From positions 62,001 to 126,000 of the forward strand of contig NZ_QJHB01000010.1 in the NCBI RefSeq assembly GCF_003260275.1: a DNA stretch of 64,000 nt. The letters run 5' to 3'. The position numbers were made by a program, and so were the translations under genes. This DNA is from Homoserinimonas sp. OAct 916. GTDB taxonomy: Bacteria > Actinomycetota > Actinomycetes > Actinomycetales > Microbacteriaceae. This document shows positions 1 through 8,930 of this stretch, piece after piece (position 1 is the first letter of the stretch; every line of letters starts with the position of its first letter). The notes beneath the pieces were generated by a model. That model made no database searches and was not told where the DNA came from. It saw only the letters and a list, made by a program, of their open reading frames with translations.

Positions 1-92
1 CGGCGAGCAGCCGCGACGACGACGGCTGGCTGAGCCCGGCGGTGACCACCGAAATCCTGCGGGAGGCCATATCATTCAACTGCTTTCACTGA
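1..92 (+). CDS. C-terminal end of an unidentified protein (cut by window edge)
   Basis: Frame 3 is open from the window edge to a TGA at 90-92 and encodes about 29 residues ending EILREAISFNCFH. The codons have the G/C-rich third positions of the neighbours, whereas the frame-2 reading looks like noise. It would overlap the convergent flavin oxidoreductase end (72) by about 20 bp, as other convergent pairs in this window do. The family cannot be recognised from so short a tail. It could also be non-coding. Confidence 0.35.
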   Translation, partial: ASSRDDDGWLSPAVTTEILREAISFNCFH

Positions 93-1250
93 CGGGGATG
101 ACGCATCTACCAGGGCGGATCCCGACACCGACTCTCCGGTTGCTGACCCTGCCGAGCCTATACCTGCCGACTGCTGGGTGAGCTTCGCTTGGAGCAGGGA
201 TGCGTGGGTGGGGGCATCGGGAACGTGAGCCGGACGGTCAGCAGCGAATTCGCGTCGGAGCACTGGCACGACCTCCTCGCCGAGCAGATCGAGCTGTTCG
301 AGCACCGTCTTCAGGGGAAGGCCGGCGTGATCCATCAGGAACAGTTGGCGCTGGTAGTCGCCGAAGCTGTCGCGCATGGAGGCGTACTTGTCGATGACCT
401 CCTGCGGGCTGCCCACGGTGAGCGGGGTCTGCGCGGTGAAATCCTCCATGCTCGGACCGTGGCCGTAGACCGGGGCGTTGTCGAAGTACGGCCGGAACTC
501 GTTCACCGCGTCCTGCGAGTTCTTGCGCATGAACGCCTGGCCGCCGAGCCCGACGATCGCCTGGTCGGCGGTTCCGTGGCCGTAGTGCTCGAACCGCTGG
601 CGATAGAGCGAGATCAGCCGCATGTAGTGTTCCTTCGGCCAGAAGATGTTGTTGGCGAAAAAGCCATCGCCGTAGTAGGCCGCCTGTTCGGCAATCTCCG
701 GCGAGCGGATGCTGCCGTGCCAGACGAAGGGGGGAACGCCGTCCAGCGGCCTGGGCGTGGACTGGAAACCCTGTAACGGGGTGCGGAACCTACCCGACCA
801 GTCCACTACGTCCTCCCGCCACAGCCGATGCAGCAACGCGTAGTTCTCCACCGCCAGTTCGATGCCCTGGCGGATGTCCTTGCCGAACCACGGGTAGACG
901 GGGCCGGTGTTGCCGCGCCCCATCATCACATCGACGCGGCCGTCGGCCAAGTGTTGCAACATGGCGAAGTCTTCGGCGATCTTCACCGGGTCGTTGGTGG
1001 TGATCAGCGTCGTTGAGGTGCTCAGGATGAGCCTCTTCGTCGTCGCCGCAATGAACCCGAGCAGAGTGGTGGGACTGGACGGCACGAACGGCGGATTGTG
1101 GTGTTCCCCCGTCGCGAAGACGTCGAGGCCAACCTCCTCGGCCTTCTGGGCGATGGCCACCATCGACTTGATTCGCTCGTACTCAGTGACGGTGTACCCC
1201 GTGGTCGGGTCGGTCGTCACGTCACCGACACTGAATATTCCGAACTGCAT
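72..1250 (-). CDS. LLM-class flavin-dependent oxidoreductase (CE1758-like)
   Basis: Predicted cytosolic FMN/F420-type monooxygenase of the bacterial luciferase (TIM-barrel) family. From the chosen start the protein is 392 residues and opens MQFGIFSVGD. It carries family-typical segments TGEHHNPPFVPSSP, GRVDVMMGRGNTGPVYPWFG and PPFVWHGSIRSPEIAEQAA. The substrate cannot be told from sequence. An in-frame start 15 codons upstream (1295) exists, but ATG 1250 is preceded by GGAGGACAG and matches where family homology begins. The last about 45 residues (after VLRREFAADRP) are a low-complexity Ser/Ala-rich tail not expected in the family core. Upstream, at about 1295-1306, lies a small dyad (ATGC-GTTT-GCAT) that could be an operator. 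The next gene on the same strand is a second LLM oxidoreductase, 182 bp away. Confidence 0.85.
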   Translation of the reverse strand: MQFGIFSVGDVTTDPTTGYTVTEYERIKSMVAIAQKAEEVGLDVFATGEHHNPPFVPSSPTTLLGFIAATTKRLILSTSTTLITTNDPVKIAEDFAMLQHLADGRVDVMMGRGNTGPVYPWFGKDIRQGIELAVENYALLHRLWREDVVDWSGRFRTPLQGFQSTPRPLDGVPPFVWHGSIRSPEIAEQAAYYGDGFFANNIFWPKEHYMRLISLYRQRFEHYGHGTADQAIVGLGGQAFMRKNSQDAVNEFRPYFDNAPVYGHGPSMEDFTAQTPLTVGSPQEVIDKYASMRDSFGDYQRQLFLMDHAGLPLKTVLEQLDLLGEEVVPVLRREFAADRPAHVPDAPTHASLLQAKLTQQSAGIGSAGSATGESVSGSALVDASSPSVKAVE

Positions 1251-1432
1251 TCTGTCCTCCGCCTGCGTGTGGTGCCTACTCGCCACAATCTTCATGCGTT
1301 TGCATATAGGTATGATAACGCCGTCTGTGCCGAATGTATTCCTTTCCCCCTCAAGGAGCCCCAGTGGGCGGTAGATGAGGGAATGAATCGACTATTCCCT
1401 CGACTACTGCACGCTCGGGGGTGCGGGCGGGA

Positions 1433-2539
1433 TCAGACGAGCAACTCGGCAGCGAGCAGCTCAAGCGTGCGCACCCGGCCGGGGGCGGCCTGTGCCGACT
1501 CGGCGGCATAGGCGGACGCCGACGGAGACACCATCACCTCATCAACGCCGAATCGTGATGCCAATTCACGCAGTCGGTCGGCTGCCGCCACAGGCTCATC
1601 AATGATCCAGCGTTCGATCATCCGGTCGATCATCTGCTGCTGCAGTTCGGTCATCGATGCCCGGGCGGCATCTTCAACGGTGTCGACCGCACTGAGCTGT
1701 TGGCCGGAGCGCAGCCGGGCCATCTGCTGCAATTGCGGCAGGGCCAGTGCGAGCGCCTCGGCCCGGGTGGGCGCCACAGACACATTCGCCGTCAAGAAGG
1801 TACGAGGTTCGGCCCACGCCTCGGACGGGGTGAATCCGGTGCGATACAGCTCGAGCGCACGCTCGGTGCCCTCACCGGAGAAGTGATGGGCGAACACATA
1901 GGGCAACCCGAGTGCCGCGGCCAGCTTCGCCGAATAGTCGCTGGAGCCGAGCAGCCACACGTCAGGCACACTGCCCGAACGCGGGGTGGCCTTGAGCAGG
2001 TAGTCCTGGCCTGAGGCGATACGCAACGAGGCTCCTTCAGGATGGAGCAACGCCCGGATGTCGCGAATGTGGTCCGGAAACTTGTCCACCTCGCTGGTGG
2101 TGCCGCTCTGTCTGAGGAACGCGGTGATCACCGGGTCGCTGCCCGGCGCCCGGCCAAGGCCCAGGTCGATTCTGCCGGGGAACGCCGCCTCGAGGAGGGC
2201 GAATTGCTCCGCCACCACCAGGGGCGAATGGTTCGGCAACATCACCCCGCCAGACCCGACCCGGATGCGGGCGGTCTGCGCCGCGATCAGGCCGATCAGC
2301 ACCGGCGGGTTCGTGGCCGCCACCGACGGCATGTTGTGGTGCTCCGCCAACCAGTAGCGCGTGAAGCCGAGCTCGTCGGCGCGTTTCGCCAAGGCCACAG
2401 TGGCCTGCATGGCGTCGGCAGAAGTCTGGTTGCCACGAACCGGAATCAGGTCGAGTACCGACAGCGCGAGGGAGCCGGATCGCGACGTCGGGATGGAGTC
2501 TGGGGCGGACACGGGTTCGGAAGCAGGCACAGTAGTCAT
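1433..2539 (-). CDS. LLM-class flavin-dependent oxidoreductase (MsnO8-like)
   Basis: Second luciferase-like monooxygenase, 368 residues from ATG 2539, which has a GAGGGTGAGG ribosome-binding site immediately upstream. The longer reading to 2635 adds 32 arginine-rich residues without family character. Typical MsnO8-group segments are LSVLDLIPVRGN near the N-terminus, YWLAEHHNMPSVA, SGGVMLPNHSPLVVAEQFA, GRIDLGLGRAPGSDP and VWLLGSSDYSA. It probably uses reduced FMN supplied by a separate reductase; the substrate is unknown. It sits head-to-tail with the other LLM gene but is only about distantly similar, so this is not a recent tandem duplication. The 285 bp upstream (2540-2824) show no convincing gene. 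Confidence 0.87.
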   Translation of the reverse strand: MTTVPASEPVSAPDSIPTSRSGSLALSVLDLIPVRGNQTSADAMQATVALAKRADELGFTRYWLAEHHNMPSVAATNPPVLIGLIAAQTARIRVGSGGVMLPNHSPLVVAEQFALLEAAFPGRIDLGLGRAPGSDPVITAFLRQSGTTSEVDKFPDHIRDIRALLHPEGASLRIASGQDYLLKATPRSGSVPDVWLLGSSDYSAKLAAALGLPYVFAHHFSGEGTERALELYRTGFTPSEAWAEPRTFLTANVSVAPTRAEALALALPQLQQMARLRSGQQLSAVDTVEDAARASMTELQQQMIDRMIERWIIDEPVAAADRLRELASRFGVDEVMVSPSASAYAAESAQAAPGRVRTLELLAAELLV

Positions 2540-2824
2540 CCTCACCCTCAACCACGCACGGGCGGGGACTATTCCGGCACAGCGACCTGATCCGGTCGTG
2601 ACGTCGAGACGATCGCTGCGGGCGGCATCGGCCAACGTAGAACGCAGCCGGGCTCACCGCGGGTTGAGCGACCCAACCACAGACGATCAGCTTCGCTGAA
2701 ATCGCGACCGCCGCAGCCAAAAGTTCAGGATGAGAGGCTCGCGGGGGCTCAGAGCGGCCCGGCGACCCTGTGCTCCTGTAGCTTCACGCGCCTGCGGGGC
2801 TTCCGAAACCGCCCCGGTCGCGCG

Positions 2825-4201
2825 TCAGCTCTCTTTGACCGCGGTGAGCACCTGCGTCAACGAGTCCTTGGCATCGCCGAACAACAGCGACGTCTTCGGG
2901 TCGAAGAGCAGCTCGTTCTCGATTCCGGCGAACCCGGGCCGCATCGAACGCTTGAGGAAGACGATCTGGCCCGCATCCCCGACCTCGAGAATCGGCATGC
3001 CGTAGATCGGTGAGCCTGGCGTGGTCTTAGCGGCCGGGTTCACCACGTCGTTCGCGCCCACCACCAGCACCACATCGGTGGTTTTGAACTCGGGGTTCAC
3101 CTCGGACATCTCTTTCAGCGACTCGTAGGGCACGTTCGCCTCGGCCAGCAGCACGTTCATGTGCCCGGGCATCCGGCCGGCCACAGGGTGGATGCCGAAG
3201 ATCACCTCCACCCCGCGCGCCTCGAGCACTTGGGCCAACTCTGCGATCGTGTGCTGGCCCTGGGCGACGGCGAGGCCGTAGCCGGGCACGATCACCACCT
3301 TTTGCGCATAGGCGAGCAGCACACCGACGTCTTGCGCGGTCATCGACTTCACCGGGCGGTCGCTGATCGCGGTCGAGCCGGCCGTGGAGCCGCCACGGAA
3401 CGCACCGAACATGGTGCCGACAACGCTGCGCCCCATCGCCTGGGCCATCACGCGGGTGAGGATCGTTCCGCTGGCACCGACCAGGGTTCCGGCGACGACC
3501 AGCAACACGTTGCCGAGCACCACACCGGATGCGGCGACTGCAAGGCCCGTGAACGCGTTCAGCAACGAGATCACGATCGGCACGTCGGCCCCGCCGACAG
3601 GGAACACCAGCAGCAACCCGGCAACCAGCCCGACTGCCAGCAGGATGCCGCCCCACATTCCGTCTCCGGTCGTCACGAGGAGGACAGCGATCGCCGCCGC
3701 CGCGGCCAGCACCAGCACCATCACCCAGCGCATGCCGGGGAAGATCAGCGGGCGCCCGCTGATGATGCCCTGCAGCTTCGCGACTGTCACGGCTGAACCG
3801 GAGAACGAGATTGCCCCCACCAACATGGTGAACACGATCGCGACCCGAATCCACGGGCTCGCGCTGTGCTCCTCGAGTTCGAGGAACGCCACCAGAGCAG
3901 CGGCACCGCCACCGACACCGTTGAAGGCACCGACCAGTTGCGGCATGGCGGTCATGTGAACCCGCCGGGCGACGGGCACCGCGATCAGCGATCCGAGCGC
4001 GATCGCGGCGAGAATCAGCGGGATATTCTCCATCTTCATCGAGAAGAAGAGGGTGAGCACGGCGAGAAGGGCACCGGCAGCACCGATCAGGTTGCCGCGG
4101 CGGGCGCTGCGGGGCGAACTGAGCCCCTTGAGCGCGAGGATGAAGCAGATGGCGGCCACCAGGTAGAGCAGGGCCGTCCATTCGGGGCTGAGCAGGTTCA
4201 C
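2825..4201 (-). CDS. pntB: NAD(P) transhydrogenase, beta subunit
   Basis: Membrane subunit of proton-translocating transhydrogenase (hydride transfer from NADH to NADP+ driven by proton influx). It is 458 residues. The first about 260 residues are a run of hydrophobic helices (start MNLLSPEWTALLYLVAAICF), followed by the NADP(H)-binding domain dIII with VIVPGYGLAVAQGQH, GIHPVAGRMPGHMNVLLAEA and LVVGANDVVNPAAK, all family hallmarks. The start is GTG and overlaps the TGA of pntAb (GTGA), implying translational coupling. It is the last gene of pntAa-pntAb-pntB. Length is normal for the family. Confidence 0.96.
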   Translation of the reverse strand: MNLLSPEWTALLYLVAAICFILALKGLSSPRSARRGNLIGAAGALLAVLTLFFSMKMENIPLILAAIALGSLIAVPVARRVHMTAMPQLVGAFNGVGGGAAALVAFLELEEHSASPWIRVAIVFTMLVGAISFSGSAVTVAKLQGIISGRPLIFPGMRWVMVLVLAAAAAIAVLLVTTGDGMWGGILLAVGLVAGLLLVFPVGGADVPIVISLLNAFTGLAVAASGVVLGNVLLVVAGTLVGASGTILTRVMAQAMGRSVVGTMFGAFRGGSTAGSTAISDRPVKSMTAQDVGVLLAYAQKVVIVPGYGLAVAQGQHTIAELAQVLEARGVEVIFGIHPVAGRMPGHMNVLLAEANVPYESLKEMSEVNPEFKTTDVVLVVGANDVVNPAAKTTPGSPIYGMPILEVGDAGQIVFLKRSMRPGFAGIENELLFDPKTSLLFGDAKDSLTQVLTAVKES

Positions 4202-4536
4202 TTCGTGTCACCCTTCGCGGCGGTCTCCGGTTGCCGTTCGGCGGTGGTCGTGGCTGGGGCCTTGCGGCCACGGAACATCTCGAGCATCCGGTCGGTGACA
4301 ACGAATCCACCGACCAGGTTCGCGGTCGCGAGCACCACGGCGATCAACGCGACCGTCAGCAACCACGGGTCGCTGGCCTGCCCGGCGACGATGATCGCGC
4401 CGATCAGTACGATTCCGTGGATCGCGTTGGCACCCGAGAGCAACGGGGTGTGCAGGATGCTGGTCACCTTCGACACCACTTCGAAGCCGACGAACACCGA
4501 CAATACGACAACCGTCAATAGGGTGACTGCATCCAT
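4198..4536 (-). CDS. pntAb: NAD(P) transhydrogenase, alpha subunit part 2 (membrane)
   Basis: Small membrane subunit (112 residues) of the three-subunit form of transhydrogenase found in actinobacteria and alphaproteobacteria. It corresponds to the C-terminal helices of E. coli PntA. Three hydrophobic segments are visible (LLTVVVLSVFVGFEV, HGIVLIGAIIVAG, VALIAVVLATANLVGGFVV), with the signature HTPLLSGANAIHGI. The C-terminus is a polar Lys/Glu tail. GGAGGGAG lies just before ATG 4536, and the start overlaps the stop of pntAa (TGATG). Confidence 0.95.
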   Translation of the reverse strand: MDAVTLLTVVVLSVFVGFEVVSKVTSILHTPLLSGANAIHGIVLIGAIIVAGQASDPWLLTVALIAVVLATANLVGGFVVTDRMLEMFRGRKAPATTTAERQPETAAKGDTK

Positions 4537-5678
4537 CAGTCTCCCTCCAATGCCGCCGCGGTGGGCGCATGCCGAACCTGCCCGTCATGGGTCAGGCAGG
4601 TTCCGGCCACGAGTTCATCGTCAAAATCGGGGGCAACCTCGCCCTCGGCGGTCATCAACTCGATCAGGTTCGACACGTTCTTTGCATACAGCCGGGACGC
4701 ATCAGTTGCCATGTCGGATGCAGCATCCTTCAACCCGTAGAGGGTGACTGCACCGTCGCCGACCGTGGTGGGCACCTGATGGTCCACACCCGGCAGAACG
4801 CCTTCGACATTGCCGCCGGTCTCGGCCGCAAGGTCGACGATCACCGAGCCGGGCCGCATGCCGGCGACCATCTCGGTGGTGACCAGCAGCGGAGCCGCCC
4901 GGCCGGGGATGGCCGCGGTCGTGATCAGAACGTCGGCGCCGGCCACGTGTGGGGTGAGCAGCTGCTGTTGCCTGAGTGCCCGGTCTTCGCTGAGTTCTCG
5001 GGCGTAGCCGCCCTGGCCCTCGACCGCATCGAGGTCGAGGTGTACGAAGGTTCCACCCATCGAGGTCACCTCGTCGGCGGACGCTGGCCGCACGTCGTAG
5101 GCCGACACACGGGCGCCCAGCCGCTTCGCGGTGCCGATCGCCTGAAGCCCGGCGACTCCGGCGCCGAGCACCAGCACCCGCGCCGGCGGAATGGTGCCGG
5201 CCGCGGTCATGTACAGCGGGAAGAAGCGTGAGAACCGGGTGGCCGCCTCGAGCACGGCCCGGTAGCCGGTGATCAGCGACTGGGAGGTGAGGGCGTCCAT
5301 CGACTGGGCCCTCGAGATGCGCGGCACCAGTTCGAGAGCGAACGAGGTGATCCCGCCGGCGGCGAGCGCCTTCACGGTGGCCAGTTCGGTCGACGGCGAT
5401 GCCAGTCCGACCGTGATGGCGCCTCGGTGCAGCTCGGCCACCTGCGCGGCGGTGAGCGGGCGCACGTGGCAGAGCACGTCGAGCACCGACAGGTCCACAG
5501 AGTTCTGAACGATGGCGCCGGCCTCCGTGTAGGCGGAGTCCGGAAGCCCCGCCTTCACCCCGGCGCCCGCTTCGACCAGAACCTCCAGCCCGGCCGCGAT
5601 GAGTTGCTTCGCCGATTCCGGCGTGACCGCCACGCGGCGCTCACCGTCGACGCGTTCCGATAGCACGCCCACTTGCAT
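4536..5678 (-). CDS. pntAa: NAD(P) transhydrogenase, alpha subunit part 1 (NAD-binding)
   Basis: Soluble NAD(H)-binding subunit dI of transhydrogenase, related to alanine dehydrogenase. It is 380 residues from ATG 5678 (MQVGVLSERVDGERRVAVTP), the usual N-terminus, and is preceded by GGGAGAGGGG. The longer reading adds nine residues. The N-terminal domain has RVAVTPESAKQLIAAG and ISRAQSMDALTSQS. The Rossmann motif VLVLGAGVAGLQAIGTAKRLG is followed by the acidic residue of AYDVRP. It ends without membrane helices, as expected for the split arrangement. It is first in the pnt operon; the aldo/keto reductase lies 109 bp upstream on the same strand, so an own promoter in that gap is possible. Confidence 0.95.
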   Translation of the reverse strand: MQVGVLSERVDGERRVAVTPESAKQLIAAGLEVLVEAGAGVKAGLPDSAYTEAGAIVQNSVDLSVLDVLCHVRPLTAAQVAELHRGAITVGLASPSTELATVKALAAGGITSFALELVPRISRAQSMDALTSQSLITGYRAVLEAATRFSRFFPLYMTAAGTIPPARVLVLGAGVAGLQAIGTAKRLGARVSAYDVRPASADEVTSMGGTFVHLDLDAVEGQGGYARELSEDRALRQQQLLTPHVAGADVLITTAAIPGRAAPLLVTTEMVAGMRPGSVIVDLAAETGGNVEGVLPGVDHQVPTTVGDGAVTLYGLKDAASDMATDASRLYAKNVSNLIELMTAEGEVAPDFDDELVAGTCLTHDGQVRHAPTAAALEGD

Positions 5679-5787
5679 GCGCGCCCCTCTCCCTGGGCCG
5701 GTCACGCCACGGACCTTGCCCGCTGCGGTACGGCGCTGATACTTCTTCGTCTTTGTAGCGTAGCCCCAGCCGGGCAGCCTTCCGGGG

Positions 5788-6618
5788 TTAGAACTCCTCG
5801 TGCGTGTCGGGGTCGCCGCCCCAGAGGCGGCCGGCCTCCAGCCCCGAGATCTCGTCGAGTTCTGCAGCCGTCAATTCGAAGCCGAAAACGTCGAGGTTCT
5901 GTCGCAGCCGGGAACCACTGCCCGACTTCGGGATCGGCACCGATCCCAGCTGGATGTGCCAGCGCAGCACAGCTTGGGCGGGGCTGACGTCGTGGGCGTG
6001 GCTGATGCGGCCGATCACCGGGTCGTCGAGCACACCATGGCCTGCCGACAGAGGGCTCCACGCCTGGGTGAGAATGCCGTGCGCGGCGTGGAAGGCCCGC
6101 AGCGCTTGCTGCCCGAACCGCGGATGCATCTCCACCTGGTTCACCGCGGGCACGATTCCGGTTTCATCCATCAGCCGGGTCAGGTGCGCTTCGGTGAAGT
6201 TGCTGACGCCGATCGAACGCACCAGACCCTCGTCACGCAGATTGACCAGCGCGTGCCAGCTCTCGACGAACAGGTCGAGCCTGGGCAGCGGCCAGTGGAT
6301 CAGGTAGAGGTCGATGAAGTCGAGTCCGAGAGCCGTGCGCGACTGGTCGAATCCCTCCAGGGTCTTGTCGTAGCCGTGGTGGCGCCCAGCCAGCTTGGTG
6401 GTGATGAACAATTGTTCCCTGGGCAGTCCCGAGGCGCGAATGCCCTCCCCCACCTCCTGCTCGTTCTCATAGGCGGACGCGGTATCGATCAGGCGATAGC
6501 CGGCGTCGAGCGCCTGGGCCACTGCGGTGGTCCCCTCTTCACCGCGAAGCCGATAGCTGCCGAACCCGATCGCCGGGATGGAGTGGCCGTCATTCAGCGT
6601 TCTGCTCGGAATCGTCAT
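5788..6618 (-). CDS. Aldo/keto reductase
   Basis: NADPH-dependent carbonyl reductase of the AKR superfamily (2,5-diketo-D-gluconate reductase-like), 276 residues from ATG 6618 (MTIPSRTLNDGHSIPAIGFG). The catalytic tetrad is intact: Asp45 and Tyr50 (DTASAY), Lys75 (TTKLAG) and His108 (LIHWPLP). Further hallmarks are IGVSNF, NQVEMHPRF and the cofactor phosphate loop VPIPKSGS. An upstream in-frame start (6663) would add 15 residues and was rejected because family homology begins at the chosen Met. The substrate is unknown; such enzymes often detoxify reactive aldehydes and ketones. The divergent acyltransferase starts 64 bp away. Confidence 0.93.
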   Translation of the reverse strand: MTIPSRTLNDGHSIPAIGFGSYRLRGEEGTTAVAQALDAGYRLIDTASAYENEQEVGEGIRASGLPREQLFITTKLAGRHHGYDKTLEGFDQSRTALGLDFIDLYLIHWPLPRLDLFVESWHALVNLRDEGLVRSIGVSNFTEAHLTRLMDETGIVPAVNQVEMHPRFGQQALRAFHAAHGILTQAWSPLSAGHGVLDDPVIGRISHAHDVSPAQAVLRWHIQLGSVPIPKSGSGSRLRQNLDVFGFELTAAELDEISGLEAGRLWGGDPDTHEEF

Positions 6619-6682
6619 GCTCCCATGATGCCCGTTGGCGTGCGTGCACCGTAACCCCAGCATCCACCCCTACGCTTGAAGG

Positions 6683-7453
6683 GTGAAAATGCAGCGGGAA
6701 CCCGTCTACACCAGTGCGATCGTCGCCGGCCGCGGGTTGTTTGGATTCTGGCGGCTGAAACCCACAGTCGTGGGTGCGGGCCACATCCCGGACTCTGGCG
6801 GGGCCGTCTTCGCGATCACCCACTTCGGATACCTCGACTTCGCTCTTGTCGAGTGGGTCACCTGGCTGCACAACCGCCGCCGGGTTCGGTTTCTGGCGAA
6901 GAAGAGCGTGTTCGACAAACCGGTCGTCGGTTCACTGCTGCGGGGCATGCGGCACATCAGCGTCGACATGACAGCTGGCGCCGCCGCCTATCGAAACGCG
7001 GTCGATGCATTGGCACGCGGCGAACTGGTCGGTGTCTTCCCCGAGGCCGGCGTGAGCGCGTCATTCGACGTGCGCGCCCTCAAATCGGGAGCCGTGCGCC
7101 TTGCCCAGGAGGCGGGTGTGCCGATCATTCCGATCGCCGTCTGGGGCGGGCACCGCCTGCTCACGAAGAACCGAAAGATCCGCTTCCGGGAGCGATTCGG
7201 GATACCGGTGAGCTTCGCGTTCGGGGCACCCATCGTCGTCACCGAAGGCGCAGACGTCAAAACGGAGACCTCGCGCCTGCGAGAGACGCTGCAACGCCTG
7301 GTCGACAGGCTCCAGACCGACTACCCGGTCGACGGCACCGGGAAGTGGTGGCAGCCCCGGGCACGCGGCGGGACGGCACCCACTCCGGAGGAGGCCATGC
7401 AGGCTGATGCCGAGCGCGACCGACGCCGGGCCGAAGCGGCCTCCGGCGATTAG
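6683..7453 (+). CDS. 1-acyl-sn-glycerol-3-phosphate acyltransferase family protein
   Basis: PlsC-type acyltransferase that probably makes phosphatidic acid from lysophosphatidate at the inner membrane face. The 256 residues include the catalytic HX4D box (HFGYLD), the substrate-binding FPEAG box, and a PIIPIAVWGGHRLL segment corresponding to block IV. The start is GTG at 6683 with an ATG two codons later (MKMQREP); either may be used. The C-terminal about 40 residues are polar and charged. It is transcribed alone, divergently from the aldo/keto reductase. Actinobacteria carry several PlsC paralogues, so the exact acyl acceptor is uncertain. Confidence 0.92.
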   Translation: MKMQREPVYTSAIVAGRGLFGFWRLKPTVVGAGHIPDSGGAVFAITHFGYLDFALVEWVTWLHNRRRVRFLAKKSVFDKPVVGSLLRGMRHISVDMTAGAAAYRNAVDALARGELVGVFPEAGVSASFDVRALKSGAVRLAQEAGVPIIPIAVWGGHRLLTKNRKIRFRERFGIPVSFAFGAPIVVTEGADVKTETSRLRETLQRLVDRLQTDYPVDGTGKWWQPRARGGTAPTPEEAMQADAERDRRRAEAASGD

Positions 7454-7650
7454 ACGCGGTACGACTCCTGCACGCCTTGGGTTGCAGGCTGGGCAGTCGA
7501 GCAATGGGTGGGCGAACGCTGCGCCGGCGTACCCCGTCCGATCGGGCGCTGACCAATCACAACGATCGGTGATCTCGAGTCGATCCTCGTCCCGTAGATC
7601 CTTGAACCCGCGGATATCTTCATGATCCGACCAATTGCGGGGTTAAACGA

Positions 7651-7685
7651 CTTCGGGCCGTTTCCCGGTGGGAAACGGCCCGAAG
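7651..7685 (-). terminator. Intrinsic terminator downstream of rpsO
   Basis: Perfect 16-bp inverted repeat (CTTCGGGCCGTTTCCC / its complement) with a 3-nt loop, 32 bp past the rpsO stop. On the minus strand it is followed by only a weak T-run (GTCGTTTAAC), typical of GC-rich actinobacteria. It may also stop transcription arriving from the plus strand. Confidence 0.85.
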
Positions 7686-7716
7686 CGAAGAAGATCGCGT
7701 TGTCTTCGACGAGTGC

Positions 7717-7986
7717 TTAGCGGCGCAGTCCGAGTCGCTCGATCAGTGTGCGGTATCGAGTGATGTCGACATCCGACAGGTAACCGAGCAGACGGCGACG
7801 CTGGCCAACCAGCAGCAACAGCCCACGACGTGAGTGGTGGTCGTGCTTGTGCGATTTCAGGTGCTCGGTGAGATCCTTGATGCGCGTGGTCAACATCGCA
7901 ATCTGGACCTCAGGGGAACCGGTGTCGCCTGGGTGGGTTGCAAACTCTTCGATGATCGCCTTCTTGACGTCTGGTTCGAGTGCCAT
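7717..7986 (-). CDS. rpsO: 30S ribosomal protein S15
   Basis: Full-length S15 (89 residues). It binds the central domain of 16S rRNA early in 30S assembly. Hallmarks are [16 protein letters not shown], the [24 protein letters not shown]-binding segment and [12 protein letters not shown] 7986 is preceded by AAAAGGGGATC. In actinobacteria rpsO usually lies just upstream of polynucleotide phosphorylase (pnp); here a strong terminator and a plus-strand gene follow, so pnp is not adjacent within the window. Confidence 0.98.
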   Translation of the reverse strand: MALEPDVKKAIIEEFATHPGDTGSPEVQIAMLTTRIKDLTEHLKSHKHDHHSRRGLLLLVGQRRRLLGYLSDVDITRYRTLIERLGLRR

Positions 7987-8015
7987 AGATGGATCCCCTT
8001 TTCTTCTTGTTGCGC

Positions 8016-8028
8016 GGTGCCCGGCACC
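8016..8028 (-). promoter_or_regulatory. Small hairpin in rpsO leader
   Basis: The 5' leader of rpsO contains GGTGC-CGG-GCACC (5-bp stem, 3-nt loop) about 30 nt before the start codon. S15 represses its own translation through leader RNA structures that differ between phyla, so this could be part of such an element. It is short and could be chance. A full fold of 7987-8070 is required to judge it. Confidence 0.3.
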
Positions 8029-8076
8029 TTGTGTGTGGGCTCTCTTTATCCGCGGCCGTTAGACGGCAACCGAGTT

Positions 8077-8082
8077 ATTCTA
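8077..8082 (-). promoter_or_regulatory. Putative -10 element of the rpsO promoter
   Basis: On the minus strand TAGAAT (consensus TATAAT, 5 of 6) lies about 95 nt upstream of the rpsO start, implying a leader of about 85 nt. No good -35 hexamer is visible at 16-18 nt, which is common for actinobacterial promoters. Confidence 0.4.
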
Positions 8083-8195
8083 GCAGAGTCCTGGGGTTCA
8101 CTCGCATGTGACGACAAGAACGGTCGGGGTAGCCTGAAAACGAGCCGCCCACTCAGCAGCCTGCGGCGCACGATCTCCAGGTTCCAGGTGACCCG

Positions 8196-8930
8196 ATGGC
8201 AGAACAACGACATGATCCTCCGGCTCCTTCCCCGGCAGATCATCAGCCGCCGCAGCGGCGTGCGCGCGAACGTCGAACCGACCACAGGGCCGATCGCCCC
8301 GGACTGTCCGTGACCGGTTCCCGCGGGTGGTGGATAGTGGAGTCCGGCGCACCCTGGATTGCGATCATGCTGATCACCAGTGGTTTCCATTTCTTTCGGG
8401 GGGCAGCGGTTGACGGTGTGATCTTTCTGGTGGTCGCCCTGCCTCTGCTGGCGGACAGCACAGGAATGATTCCACCTGCCCGGTCTCGGCTCCATCTGCC
8501 GCACGGCCGGGTACTGTTCGCGCTTGCCATCGTGCTCGGCGTTCCGATGGTTCTCGCCCCTCGCTACAGTGCGACCGAAACACTCATTCTGTCTGCGCTC
8601 GGTGCGGTGATTCTCGTGGTGGTCTGGGCGGACCCACCTGCTGAACCGCACTCCGCGCGGGCTGCACGCATCCGAACCGACGGCGGTGCACGAAACTCGC
8701 ACGCCGGGCGGCGGGCGGCCGTCTTGTGGATCATTCTGGGGCTAGTTCTGTGCCTGTGGGAGCTGTCCGCCTATTTTCTCGGTCGACCCTCGCCCGCAGC
8801 AGAGTACAACTTTCCGCCGCTGTCCGACCTCGTCGGCCCGATGCTCGACAGCCTGGTCGGCCGCACCCTGTTGGTCGCTGCCTGGATTCTCGGCGGAATC
8901 GCCCTGTTGCGTCGAGGGAGGAGCACATGA
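8196..8930 (+). CDS. Hypothetical multi-pass membrane protein
   Basis: 244 residues. The first about 40 residues are Pro/Arg/His-rich and polar. Hydrophobic segments follow, including APWIAIMLITSGFHF, AVDGVIFLVVALPLL, LFALAIVLGVPMVL, LILSALGAVILVVVW, AVLWIILGLVLCLWEL and TLLVAAWILGGIALL, i.e. about six membrane helices. I recognise no enzymatic motif. ATG 8196 has AGGTGACCC before it. The stop overlaps the start of the DUF6186 gene (ATGA), so the two are translated together. The family is known mainly as an uncharacterised actinobacterial membrane protein paired with DUF6186. Confidence 0.8.
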   Translation: MAEQRHDPPAPSPADHQPPQRRARERRTDHRADRPGLSVTGSRGWWIVESGAPWIAIMLITSGFHFFRGAAVDGVIFLVVALPLLADSTGMIPPARSRLHLPHGRVLFALAIVLGVPMVLAPRYSATETLILSALGAVILVVVWADPPAEPHSARAARIRTDGGARNSHAGRRAAVLWIILGLVLCLWELSAYFLGRPSPAAEYNFPPLSDLVGPMLDSLVGRTLLVAAWILGGIALLRRGRST

